Assembly (NCBI RefSeq): GCF_003932735.1
Contig: NZ_CP033611.1
Coordinates: 496,001-560,000, forward strand
Reading direction: 5' to 3'
DNA: 64,000 bases
Source: Rickettsiales endosymbiont of Stachyamoeba lipophora
Lineage (GTDB): Bacteria; Pseudomonadota; Alphaproteobacteria; Rickettsiales; 33-17
How positions within the stretch are numbered: the stretch's first letter is position 1; every line of letters begins with the position of its first letter. A program made the translations under genes and the position numbers. The notes under the pieces were generated by a model that saw only the letters and a list, made by a program, of their open reading frames with translations, searched no databases and was not told the origin of the DNA. Below, piece by piece: positions 18,323-26,659 of this stretch.

Positions 18323-18777
18323 TCAACATATTAATTAACTCCAAAAATGATATGATTCAACTTGCCAAAAGGATTGCCGATATCATTAGCCCTTTTGACA
18401 CCATAACTTTAAGAGGGGACTTAGGTTGTGGAAAAACTTTTTTTACTAAACATCTAATTACTACGCTTATCCCTGAAGTTACCGAAGTTACCAGCCCTAC
18501 TTTTTTAATAGTACAAAATTACCGCTCTGATAAATATAATATTCATCATTATGATCTTTATCGATTAAAAAATCCTCTGGAAATTATTGAAATTGGCCTT
18601 GAAGAAAATTTAGATACCTCCTTAAATATAATAGAATGGCCTGAAATTATTGAAGAGCAGTTACCAGAAGACCGGCTTGATATATATTTAACACATCAAG
18701 ATGAAAGTAAACGACAGGTTAACCTAGATTTCAAAGGTACTTTCCAAAATAACTTATTAAATTTTAATGCAAAATGA
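18319..18777 (+). CDS. tsaE: tRNA threonylcarbamoyladenosine biosynthesis ATPase TsaE
   Basis: The 152-residue protein has Walker A GDLGCGKT (residues 33-40), then EVTSPTF and HHYDLYRL, and later NIIEWPE, all standard for TsaE (YjeE). With TsaB and TsaD it installs threonylcarbamoyl on A37 of tRNAs reading ANN codons; TsaE supplies ATP hydrolysis. The start overlaps the divL stop by 4 bases, and its own stop overlaps the next start by 4 bases, so translation is probably coupled. tsaB and tsaD are not in the window. Confidence 0.93.
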   Translation: MINILINSKNDMIQLAKRIADIISPFDTITLRGDLGCGKTFFTKHLITTLIPEVTEVTSPTFLIVQNYRSDKYNIHHYDLYRLKNPLEIIEIGLEENLDTSLNIIEWPEIIEEQLPEDRLDIYLTHQDESKRQVNLDFKGTFQNNLLNFNAK

Positions 18778-19778
18778 ATTTACCCCTTATTGATCAAAGA
18801 GAGTTGTTACTTATTCAATTTTTAGTCTCTACTCTTCATACCTATCAGCACATTTTTCCTTTTCCTCAGGATGCATCTTTTAGAAAATATTTTCGGGTTA
18901 CATCTAATGGTAAAAATTATATTTTAATGGATGCACCTCCCGATAAAGAACCCATTAAATCTTTTATTCATATAGCACAGATATTGAAAGCCAACGGCAT
19001 TAATGCCCCTACCATATATGAATATGATCATGAAAATGGTTTTATTTTATTAGAAGATTTTGGGGATTATAGTTTTACTAAGTTTTTATTACTTTATCCA
19101 GAACAAGAATTAGAACTTTATTCCACTGCAGTAAATATTCTTATTCATATTAATACTAATGATTTTACCAATGTTGATTTAGATAGGTATACTTGGAACA
19201 AGCTACTAATTGAGCTACAAGTATTCTTCGATTATTACCTAAAATTCAATTTAACCGAGAGCGAATATTTAGAGCAGTCCAGCCTACTAGCAACAAGCTT
19301 TAATCAACAATTCTTAAATTTACCTATGCAACCCAGCACTATAGTACATAGAGATTATCATGCAGATAATCTTCAATGGATGCCACACAATAGTGACTTC
19401 AACCGAATCGGCATACTTGATTTTCAAGATGCTTTACATGGATGCCCCAGTTATGATTTAGTTTCTTTATTGCAGGATGCTAGGCGTGATTTATTAATTC
19501 CTGAAGCAGAATTAATCGACCATTTTGTTACCAAAATGAATTTTAACCACCAGGATTTTCTAGAAAATTATAATTTTTATGGATTACAGCGTAACCTAAA
19601 GATTATTGGTGTTTTCAATCGTAAAAAATATCGCGATAATAATGCTAATTATTTAAAGTTTTTACCTCGTATGTGGGGCTATATTATCAATTACGTTGAA
19701 AATAATTATAAGCAAAACTCTCTTGCTTATTTACTTAAAGAGAGTACTTGGTATAAGCACGAAAAAAGCAACTATTAA
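18774..19778 (+). CDS. amgK: AmgK-like sugar kinase (aminoglycoside phosphotransferase fold)
   Basis: The 334-residue kinase has the APH-fold motifs: DASFRKYFRV near the N-terminus, ILMDAPPDKE, ILLEDFGD, the catalytic loop VHRDYHADNL and the metal-binding GILDFQDALHG. DASFRKYFR and DFQDALHG are typical of AmgK, the anomeric MurNAc/GlcNAc kinase of peptidoglycan recycling. The tsaE-amgK order is common in alphaproteobacteria. The usual partner murU (a nucleotidyltransferase making UDP-MurNAc) does not follow; the next coding region is on the other strand. The substrate is therefore inferred from similarity and context. Confidence 0.8.
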   Translation: MNLPLIDQRELLLIQFLVSTLHTYQHIFPFPQDASFRKYFRVTSNGKNYILMDAPPDKEPIKSFIHIAQILKANGINAPTIYEYDHENGFILLEDFGDYSFTKFLLLYPEQELELYSTAVNILIHINTNDFTNVDLDRYTWNKLLIELQVFFDYYLKFNLTESEYLEQSSLLATSFNQQFLNLPMQPSTIVHRDYHADNLQWMPHNSDFNRIGILDFQDALHGCPSYDLVSLLQDARRDLLIPEAELIDHFVTKMNFNHQDFLENYNFYGLQRNLKIIGVFNRKKYRDNNANYLKFLPRMWGYIINYVENNYKQNSLAYLLKESTWYKHEKSNY

Positions 19779-20071
19779 ACTTCTTGTATAAATCGACAGT
19801 AAATAAAAACTTTTTAAGCGTGATTTTAGGTTATACAGCACCTACGGAACAGCTGAGGATTTATAAAATTTTCAGCTCAAAATAAGTTACTATTTTGTAA
19901 ACCATAATAAAAACTTATAACAACAATATTTTGATATCTATAGACATCAATACTACAAATAGTTTTATGCAAACAACCTTCACTCAACCCTACCAGCCAA
20001 GAATTGCCCAAGCTCCCTTAGATTTGGCAACCAATTACTGCGCCAGAATAGATTAAGAAAAATACCTATTG

Positions 20072-20707
20072 TTAAATCCTGCCTGATAATCTAATTACTA
20101 CTGTATTAGATAGATAATCATGTAGGGTAATGTGACGTGGATTAAATACCGCTATAAAAAATCCTATCAACGCGGTAGCTAGGGTTAACAAGCTTAAAAA
20201 GCTTCTTAGCACAATCTGTTTAAAACTAGCCGGTTGGTATGTTACCCGGTGTAAAATCCGTACATTAAAAATACGTTGACCTAAGGTTCTCTTAAAATAT
20301 TTTTGGCAAAGTAGTATATACCCAATAAATCCAGCAAATAATATCAAATTCAAACCAACTTGTTTAATGATAACTTTTTGGGTTAGAGCATTTACATCAC
20401 CTACTGCCGGATCTTTTTCCAAAGCCTCAATAATTTTTTCTCTATTACCTTCATATTCTTTGTAATATTCTTGATATTTAAATTTCAAAGTATTGATCCG
20501 TTCATCATCAGGTGCCAATCTTTCTATCGTAGAAACTAACGGCACAACCAAGAAGGTAACAACCAGCAGATCAACTAGCAGCATTAACAATCTTATCGGC
20601 AACTTAGGGTAAGAAATTTTATAACCTTCAAATTCACTAGGAAATTTACCCAGCCTAGAATCATCTTTTTGGCTTTTACTAATTAAAATTCGCTCTATAA
20701 ACTTCAT
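20072..20707 (-). CDS. RDD-family membrane protein
   Basis: The 211-residue protein has three or four hydrophobic segments (about 38-60, 120-140, 165-190) and the RDD pattern: an Arg in LPIRLLMLLVDLLVV with a following Asp, and later RTLGQRIFNVRIL. The RDD family is found in many bacterial inner membranes; some members are proposed transporters but most are uncharacterised. It is the last gene of the tatB-tatC-serS-surE run, 7 bases after surE. Confidence 0.8.
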   Translation of the reverse strand: MKFIERILISKSQKDDSRLGKFPSEFEGYKISYPKLPIRLLMLLVDLLVVTFLVVPLVSTIERLAPDDERINTLKFKYQEYYKEYEGNREKIIEALEKDPAVGDVNALTQKVIIKQVGLNLILFAGFIGYILLCQKYFKRTLGQRIFNVRILHRVTYQPASFKQIVLRSFLSLLTLATALIGFFIAVFNPRHITLHDYLSNTVVIRLSGRI

Positions 20708-20714
20708 AACACTC

Positions 20715-21473
20715 CTACCAAGAAAATTTAGTTTTCATATCAACAATAACTTTATAGTTAGTCAAATCAAGATCCAGCGGCGTTACTGAAATATAATTAT
20801 CAATGATTGCTTGAAGATCACTTTCAGGCATATCATCTTTATATTCTCTTTTACTGCCAATCCAGTAATAAGGATCTTGATCTTTCAGTATCATTTTATC
20901 TACACTATCATGCTTAATCCGCTTACCTTGAGAAGTAACTTTAACACCTTGCACTTCATCTACTTCACATAAGGGAAAATTTACATTTATAAGACTATAC
21001 TCCGGTAATTTATAACTTAAAATTTTTTCAATTATAATTTGAGTATAATGCTTAGCAACGTCGAAGCTCACTTGTTTCTTTAGTCTATTCATTTTTTGGC
21101 TCAGCGCAATCGCCGGAATATTAAGCAAAACCGCTTCCATAGCAGCAGCCACTGTACCTGAATAGGTTACATCCTCACCGAGATTACATCCTGCATTAAT
21201 ACCTGATAGTACCAGATCTGGCTTTTTATCCTTTAAAATTTCACGAATACCAATCAATACTGCATCCGTAGGGGTGCCATCAACCGCGTAATGATTATTA
21301 TCTACTTGCGTCACTTTTAATGGTTTGCGTAGTGAAAGAGTATGGCTGGCACCACTTTGTTCAGTCAGAGGAGCTATCACCCACACATCACTTGTAAACT
21401 GTCGTGCAATATCATACAGCAGCTTTATCCCTAAGGCATTGATGCCATCATCATTGGAAATTAAAATACGCAT
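20715..21473 (-). CDS. surE: 5'/3'-nucleotidase SurE
   Basis: This 252-residue survival protein opens with ILISNDDGINALG, whose two aspartates bind the metal, and contains APLTEQSGASH, VDGTPTDAV and LVLSGINAGCNLGEDVTYSGTV (metal-binding Asn). It removes phosphate from nucleoside monophosphates. It overlaps the last base of serS, and the serS-surE order next to tat genes is usual in alphaproteobacteria. Confidence 0.95.
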   Translation of the reverse strand: MRILISNDDGINALGIKLLYDIARQFTSDVWVIAPLTEQSGASHTLSLRKPLKVTQVDNNHYAVDGTPTDAVLIGIREILKDKKPDLVLSGINAGCNLGEDVTYSGTVAAAMEAVLLNIPAIALSQKMNRLKKQVSFDVAKHYTQIIIEKILSYKLPEYSLINVNFPLCEVDEVQGVKVTSQGKRIKHDSVDKMILKDQDPYYWIGSKREYKDDMPESDLQAIIDNYISVTPLDLDLTNYKVIVDMKTKFSW

Positions 21474-22753
21474 TATTTTTTAACCTGCTCGATTTTAGTT
21501 TTACCACCCATATAGCTTTGTAACACTTTAGGTATTGCAATTGAGCCATCTTCCTGCTGATAGTTTTCTAAAATTGCTACCACGGTTCTTCCAACTGCAA
21601 GTGCTGATCCATTCAAAGTATGTACTAATATATTTTCTTTTTTATCAGAAGATTTAAAACGAGCTTTCATTCTTCTAGCTTGAAAGTCACCACAGTTGGA
21701 GCTGCTTGAAATTTCACGGTAACAATTTTGTCCTGGCAACCATACTTCTAAATCATAAGTTTTTTGTGAGGAAAATCCCATATCACCTGTTGAAAGCAAC
21801 ATGATTCTATAAGGCAAATCTAATTTCTTTAAGACTTCCTCAGCGCAATTGGTCATACGTTCATGTTCATTATCTGAATCTTGCGGTTTGGTAATACTTA
21901 CTAGTTCCACCTTACTAAATTGGTGCAGTCTAATCATCCCTCTAGTATCTCTCCCGGCACTGCCAGCTTCAGATCTAAAGCAAGGAGTATAAGTAGTCAG
22001 CCTTAAAGGTAATTCTTCTTCACTTAAAATTTTATCGGCAACCATATTAGTAAGAGATACTTCTCCAGTAGGTATAAGCCTATATCCATCGGTAGTAACG
22101 AAAGAATCCTCTGCAAATTTAGGCAGCTGTGCCACTCCAAACATTGCAGGATCTTTAACTAAAAATGGCGTACTTACTTCAGTATAACCGAATTGTTGAG
22201 TGTGCAAATCTAACATAAAATTAGCTAGCGCTCTTTCTAAATTTGCTAAGTCTCTTTTAAGCACTACAAATCTTGAACCTGACATTTTACTAGCGGTTTC
22301 AAAATCCATTAAGTGTAGTTCTTCACCCAGTTCAAAATGCTGTTTAGGCACAAAATTAAAGCTAGGAATTTTGCCAAACTTTCTTACTTCTTGATTAGCT
22401 GTTTCGTCTGGGCCAATGGGCACCACCTCTTCTGGTATGTTAGGTAAAGTAATCAGATGTTGATACAGCTCTTCTTCAAAATCTTGCTCTTGCTCAAGTT
22501 TTGCAAGTTCTTCCTTAATTTTGGCTGCATCTTGTAATAAGCTTTGAAATTCTGCAGATTTTTTATCTTGGAAACTACCAATAACCTTAGCTGATTCATT
22601 TCTTTTTTGCTGGAGTTCTTGGAGGCTAGTGATTTTACTCCTACGCTTATTATCCAGCTCAATTAACTTGTGTGCAAGCGGTTCTAAATTTCTTGATTTT
22701 AATGCTTCGTCAAATTTTTCAGAATTATTTCTAATAAAATTAATATCCAACAT
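21473..22753 (-). CDS. serS: Serine--tRNA ligase
   Basis: This 426-residue class II aminoacyl-tRNA synthetase has an N-terminal helical tRNA-binding arm (about 1-110, seen as a Glu/Lys/Gln-rich coiled coil) and a catalytic domain with motif 2 [20 protein letters not shown] and motif 3 [19 protein letters not shown]. It charges tRNA-Ser, and also tRNA-Sec in organisms that have it. It lies between tatC (4-base gap) and surE. Confidence 0.96.
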   Translation of the reverse strand: MLDINFIRNNSEKFDEALKSRNLEPLAHKLIELDNKRRSKITSLQELQQKRNESAKVIGSFQDKKSAEFQSLLQDAAKIKEELAKLEQEQDFEEELYQHLITLPNIPEEVVPIGPDETANQEVRKFGKIPSFNFVPKQHFELGEELHLMDFETASKMSGSRFVVLKRDLANLERALANFMLDLHTQQFGYTEVSTPFLVKDPAMFGVAQLPKFAEDSFVTTDGYRLIPTGEVSLTNMVADKILSEEELPLRLTTYTPCFRSEAGSAGRDTRGMIRLHQFSKVELVSITKPQDSDNEHERMTNCAEEVLKKLDLPYRIMLLSTGDMGFSSQKTYDLEVWLPGQNCYREISSSSNCGDFQARRMKARFKSSDKKENILVHTLNGSALAVGRTVVAILENYQQEDGSIAIPKVLQSYMGGKTKIEQVKK

Positions 22754-22757
22754 TTAG

Positions 22758-23507
22758 CTATTTTCCTTGAGTTTTATAAATAAATTTTCCGTACAATATC
22801 ACGCTTTCATATAATATCACCATAGGAAGTGCAAGTGCAACCTGACTAAAAACATCAGGTGGAGTAATAATTGCGGCAATAATGAAAAATAATATAATGG
22901 CGTATTTACGCTTTTCTCTTAAACTCTGGTAGCTAATTAGGTCAAATTTCAGTAATAACATTAGTAATACCGGCAGCTCAAAAGCCACTCCAAAAGCTAT
23001 CATTAAATGCATTACTATACTTAAATATTCTGCTACTCGAGCCTCAAGCACCACTTGTAATTTATCATGCTGCTCAAAACTTACAAAAAATTCCCAAGCA
23101 ACTGGAAATACCACATAATACGCAAACAATACCCCTATCCAAAAAAGGATGGGCGTAAAAATCATAAAAGGCAATACTGCTTTTTTTTCATTCGTATGTA
23201 ACCCAGGAGCAATAAAGCCATATATTTGCCAAAGAAAAATAGGCATAGTCACTAAAATTGAAGCAAAACTTGCCAATTTTAAGTAAGTAAAGAAAGCTTC
23301 ACCAAGCCCTGTATAAATCATTTTAGAATTTTGAGTAATGACAATTAACGGCTCAACTAGAAAAGCATAAATATTTTCAGCAAAATAATAACTTACTCCA
23401 AAAACCAGCAAAAAGCTAACACCTGCAAAAATCAATCTATTTCTCAGCTCAATTAAATGCTCAGTCAAAGTTAAGCGTTTTTCATTATTATGTTGGCTAG
23501 TATGCAC
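22758..23507 (-). CDS. tatC: Twin-arginine translocase subunit TatC
   Basis: The 249-residue protein has about six membrane helices and the TatC signatures LTEHLIELRNRL at the N-terminus and the first periplasmic loop with YTGLGEAFFTYLKL. TatC recognises the RR signal of folded exported proteins. The Rieske protein encoded at 31979-32512 has such a signal and is a likely client. tatC follows the TatB-like gene by 8 bases and precedes serS by 4. Confidence 0.95.
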   Translation of the reverse strand: MHTSQHNNEKRLTLTEHLIELRNRLIFAGVSFLLVFGVSYYFAENIYAFLVEPLIVITQNSKMIYTGLGEAFFTYLKLASFASILVTMPIFLWQIYGFIAPGLHTNEKKAVLPFMIFTPILFWIGVLFAYYVVFPVAWEFFVSFEQHDKLQVVLEARVAEYLSIVMHLMIAFGVAFELPVLLMLLLKFDLISYQSLREKRKYAIILFFIIAAIITPPDVFSQVALALPMVILYESVILYGKFIYKTQGK

Positions 23508-23515
23508 TTTGATAA

Positions 23516-23845
23516 TTATTCTTGGGAATTATTAGATTTAGGAATATTATTAATGTCCTTGGATGCTATAATATCCGGTTTTAATACCTCTAAATTATAA
23601 CATTGATATTCTTTACCATCATCACCAATGATATAAGTGGTTAGTTCTTGGTTAATTTTATCAATCTCTAATTCTCTAGTAAGTTGTGCATACAGATTAT
23701 AAGCTTTACTCTTAGTAGTATTAAATTTACCCACTACAGATTTAATAAAATTTACTACTTCAGGAATTTCTTTCTTACCAAGCAAGCAAATAGAAACCAC
23801 AATAATAACTAAAAATTCAGGCCATGAAACCGGCAACATCATCAT
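23516..23845 (-). CDS. tatB: TatB-like twin-arginine translocase subunit
   Basis: The product has one membrane helix right at the N-terminus (SWPEFLVIIVVSICLLG) followed by a short amphipathic segment beginning KKEIPEVVNFIKSVV and then a polar tail. This is the TatA/TatB layout; the Glu within the membrane helix and position before tatC favour TatB. The open frame extends 11 codons further upstream to 23878, but the ATG cluster at 23839-23845 places the helix at the very N-terminus as expected, so 23845 is preferred. This start lies within the end of the upstream gene (29-base overlap). No tatA is in the window. Confidence 0.75.
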   Translation of the reverse strand: MMMLPVSWPEFLVIIVVSICLLGKKEIPEVVNFIKSVVGKFNTTKSKAYNLYAQLTRELEIDKINQELTTYIIGDDGKEYQCYNLEVLKPDIIASKDINNIPKSNNSQE

Positions 23846-24266
23846 ACCCACTTTCTTGTTGGCTATAAATAACTGCAAAGTTATTTTGATCTATAAGTTT
23901 TATAGCTTTCAGTTTATCTTTCAAATCAGAGTGTTGATTTAACTTATCCCAAATAGTTTTAGCAATATTTTCTAAGGTCGGTGGGATAGTTTTAAATTCT
24001 TCCATTGCTTCGTTTAAATTTTGGCCATTAAATTCTTCTACAATTTGCTTAGCAGCTTTTTTAAGGATTGTATGATTAATATTCATACCTGTAACTTGTT
24101 CTATATTGTCTCCAGCTAAAATTTCAAATTTAATTTCGCCTAAATACTTTCTATCCTCAGAACCATAAACAAGCTGATGTTCTCCTTCATTTAAAATTGG
24201 ATTAACCAACTCTAAACTACAACTAAATTTCGAAGAATAAGATAAAATTACTTTAGCAAGATTCAT
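23817..24266 (-). CDS. Degenerate 6-pyruvoyltetrahydropterin synthase/QueD-like protein
   Basis: The 149-residue protein follows the pattern of the PTPS/QueD family in its second half: TGMNINHTILKKAAKQIVEEF, then NLNE, then PPTLENIAKTIWDKL and a final strand ending AVIY. The residues that define the active enzyme are missing: the family's His in AAH and the C-x3-HGH zinc ligands are replaced (SSKFSCSLEL and QLVYGSEDRK in the corresponding places), and the catalytic LDHxxLN reads FNGQNLN. It is therefore probably not a working synthase. It is the first gene of the tatB-tatC-serS-surE run. The family assignment is by eye and not certain. Confidence 0.55.
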   Translation of the reverse strand: MNLAKVILSYSSKFSCSLELVNPILNEGEHQLVYGSEDRKYLGEIKFEILAGDNIEQVTGMNINHTILKKAAKQIVEEFNGQNLNEAMEEFKTIPPTLENIAKTIWDKLNQHSDLKDKLKAIKLIDQNNFAVIYSQQESGYDDVAGFMA

Positions 24267-24456
24267 TTAACTAAGCCATGAAGTTTATTTTATATAGGTT
24301 ATCTTATAAATTATCCATATTCAACGTATATCATCAATTATTTGCTATAATTTATATATACTTATTTATTTTGGAGAATTTTTGCTTTAATATGTATTTA
24401 CATACCAGGATCACACGCTTTTTTTCATATAAATGACGTATCTATAGGTAGTCCAT

Positions 24457-24930
24457 ATGACTTTAAATAAAATTTGGCATAATTTACAAGGGCAATGGCA
24501 GTTTAAACGAAATATTATTGATCACATTACTAATATAATAAGCAATGTATCCGGCAAAGCTTATTTTGCCCCTAACTCAAATCTTGATTTAACACTGTTA
24601 TACAATGAAACAGGTATATGGCAGCTGAACAATCTACAGCTTAGTATTAATACACAATATCTTTTTGAAAAAGGTTGCCATCAAATTTTAATTTACTTTC
24701 TCTTGCCTGATACTGCCAAAGGAAATTTATTTCATTCATTACAAATTACTGCTCCGCTCGATTTATCGTCTAAGATTGCTACCGGGTATCATTTGTGTAA
24801 CTTAGATGAGTATCATTCTGCTTATGAATTTATTAATATTAACTCATTTAACATTACCCATGTAGCCAAAGGTCCTAAAAAATTTTATACCTCAGTGACT
24901 AATTATATACGTGGCATAGCAGCAACATAA
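24457..24930 (+). CDS. DUF6314 family protein
   Basis: The 157-residue protein matches the DUF6314 layout: GQWQFKRNIIDH near the start, GKAYFAP, LLYNETGIW, then FEKGCHQILIYFL, a TGYHLCNLDEYHSAYEF stretch with the His-x-Cys-x2-Asp-x-Tyr signature, and a late HVAKGPKKFYTSVTNYIRG. The family is widespread in alphaproteobacteria; a role in RNA or lipid-like ligand binding has not been shown to my knowledge. It is a single gene, divergent from the pterin-synthase-like gene, and followed by a strong AT palindrome. Confidence 0.75.
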   Translation: MTLNKIWHNLQGQWQFKRNIIDHITNIISNVSGKAYFAPNSNLDLTLLYNETGIWQLNNLQLSINTQYLFEKGCHQILIYFLLPDTAKGNLFHSLQITAPLDLSSKIATGYHLCNLDEYHSAYEFININSFNITHVAKGPKKFYTSVTNYIRGIAAT

Positions 24931-24968
24931 ATCTTGATCTCTTATTAACTTATATAACATCCAAATGT

Positions 24969-25000
24969 TATAATAAAATAAAAATTTTTATTTTATTATA
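24969..25000. repeat. Perfect 32-base AT-only palindrome
   Basis: Two 16-base arms pair without a mismatch or loop; the centre is between 24984 and 24985, and all bases are A or T. It lies 38 bases after the DUF6314 stop and 53 bases before the fliO-fliP operon. It could act as a terminator for the upstream gene or extrude as a cruciform, but neither is shown. Confidence 0.7.
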
Positions 25001-25053
25001 TTATTGATTTTATTATTATTCGCAATTAAGCTCATAAAAAATTAAAATAACCA

Positions 25054-25380
25054 ATGGAAATAATCATGGATGATCATCTAGATCAGCAAATTGAAAAAAT
25101 CAAAACTGAGGTAAATTACTTAACTCAACTGACCGATCCAGAAACAAGCTTTTTAAAACTAGATGAAGTTAATAATTTAATAATGGGATTTTTAAATCAA
25201 ATTCAATTATTACCGTTAGAACAATTACAGCAATATAACCAAAAACTATTGGAGATTACTCCCCAAATAGAATCTTCAATCGCAGAAATGACTAGACAAA
25301 AAAATGAGCTAAGTACTGAAATTTATAATTTAAATCAAAGCATTAAAGCTACTAAAGCATACGAACAACAAAACGCATGA
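25054..25380 (+). CDS. Small coiled-coil protein upstream of fliO
   Basis: This 108-residue protein of unknown function is rich in Gln, Glu and Leu, with heptad-like stretches at about 30-105 and no membrane segment or signal. Its stop overlaps the fliO-like start by 4 bases (ATGA), so it is translationally coupled to flagellar export genes. A chaperone or export role would fit the setting, but no family was recognised. A second in-frame ATG at 25066 would shorten it by four residues. Confidence 0.65.
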   Translation: MEIIMDDHLDQQIEKIKTEVNYLTQLTDPETSFLKLDEVNNLIMGFLNQIQLLPLEQLQQYNQKLLEITPQIESSIAEMTRQKNELSTEIYNLNQSIKATKAYEQQNA

Positions 25381-25658
25381 TGGAGGAGAATATTTTGCTA
25401 TTAAAAGCAATTTTTGGGTTGGTTTTTATTATTGCTTTAATAGTATTAATTTGGGCTTTAATGAAAAAAAACTTTACTCACCTGCTCAATAGAATGGGGC
25501 CTAATACCGATTTAAAAGTTCATCATTTCATCTCTTTGCCTAATCGTTCACAATTACTCCACATTTCATCCAAACAGTTTAATAAGGATTATCTTTTAAT
25601 CGTACAAACCAATGGAGAAACTAAGCTAATAGATCAGAAACCAAATGAACATAAATAG
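25377..25658 (+). CDS. fliO: FliO-like flagellar biosynthesis protein
   Basis: The 93-residue product has one membrane helix (about 8-28) and a short cytoplasmic domain with HHFISLPNRSQLLHI and YLLIVQ, the beta-strand pattern of FliO (a regulator of FliP assembly in the flagellar export gate). FliO is poorly conserved; the call rests on this pattern plus its position directly before fliP, which it overlaps by 14 bases. It also overlaps the preceding coiled-coil gene by 4 bases. Confidence 0.75.
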   Translation: MMEENILLLKAIFGLVFIIALIVLIWALMKKNFTHLLNRMGPNTDLKVHHFISLPNRSQLLHISSKQFNKDYLLIVQTNGETKLIDQKPNEHK

Positions 25659-26379
25659 GTTTAAACTTTTATTTTTGATAATTTTTTTATTACTACCCAG
25701 CATGTCGTTGGCAGCTGGAGATAATACTTTTAACCTCGAAGGTGGAGTTTTTAGCGGTAGAGTAATTCAGCTAATTTTAATAACTGCAGTGCTAAGCCTA
25801 GCCCCTTCAATTCTCATAATGGTCACCTCTTTTACCCGGATTATTGTAGTATTATCATTTGTACGCAATGCTTTAGGAATTCAACAAACCCCTCCAAATC
25901 CCGTGCTAATTAGCCTGGCGCTTTTTTTAACGTTTTTTATCATGACTCCTACCTTTACCGAATCTTATACCAAAGGCATCATCCCCCTTATGGAAGAAAA
26001 AATTGAAGAATCAGAAGCTATACAAATAGCCGCAGCGCCCTTTCATAAATTTATGCGTACTCATACTAGGCAGAAAGATTTAGAACTTTTTTTACATTTA
26101 GCTAACATTCCTGAACAAACCAAAATCGAAGATACACCTTACCATGTTTTAATTCCTAGCTTTATGATTAGTGAACTCAGAAGAGCGTTTGAAATCGGCT
26201 TTTTAGTATTTTTACCTTTTATTATTATTGATATGCTTGTTTCATCAGTACTTATGGCCATGGGGATGATGATGTTACCACCTGTGATGATTTCATTACC
26301 ATTTAAATTAATATATTTCGTGATCACTGATGGCTGGTACATGATAGCAGGAAGTTTAGTCAGAAGTTATACTTCTTAA
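25645..26379 (+). CDS. fliP: Flagellar export gate protein FliP
   Basis: The 244-residue membrane protein has a cleavable signal peptide (about 1-22), then the strongly conserved TSFTRIIVVLSFVRNALGIQ, PPNPVLISLALFLTFFIM, and the C-terminal LPFIIIDMLVSSVLMAMGM with MMLPPVMISLPFK. FliP forms the core of the flagellar type III export channel with FliQ and FliR. It differs from non-flagellar SctR proteins mainly by the signal peptide and FliO partner, both present here. No fliQ or fliR follows; ispG is the next gene. Confidence 0.95.
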   Translation: MNINRFKLLFLIIFLLLPSMSLAAGDNTFNLEGGVFSGRVIQLILITAVLSLAPSILIMVTSFTRIIVVLSFVRNALGIQQTPPNPVLISLALFLTFFIMTPTFTESYTKGIIPLMEEKIEESEAIQIAAAPFHKFMRTHTRQKDLELFLHLANIPEQTKIEDTPYHVLIPSFMISELRRAFEIGFLVFLPFIIIDMLVSSVLMAMGMMMLPPVMISLPFKLIYFVITDGWYMIAGSLVRSYTS

Positions 26380-26659
26380 TAAGCATCTCTTATCTTACTA
26401 AAATTTCTCTCACTCAACCTGAAGTTAATTTAGCGATAGATTTTATATAACTCAGAAATGGGCAAGGACGCTTTAGGCAAAACTCAAGATGAACACCGAA
26501 TAACTGATATCTACATACATTTGAGAAGCGCAGATAAGTTTCCACTATAAAATTATTGCTTACAATTGTCATGTATAAGTTCTAATATAAGCCTTGATAA
26601 TGGGGTATATACATGCTAAATCTTAAACCAACTTCATACTAAAATTTGGTTAATTAAGC

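Noticed and set aside
23846-23878. Longer N-terminus of the TatB-like protein from 23878
   Set aside because: The extra 11 residues would place polar residues before the membrane helix, unlike Tat subunits, and would lengthen the overlap with the upstream gene.
26380-26659. Possible riboswitch or small RNA between fliP and ispG
   Set aside because: No known structured RNA pattern or stable stem could be made out; only a weak promoter-like pair of boxes is visible.
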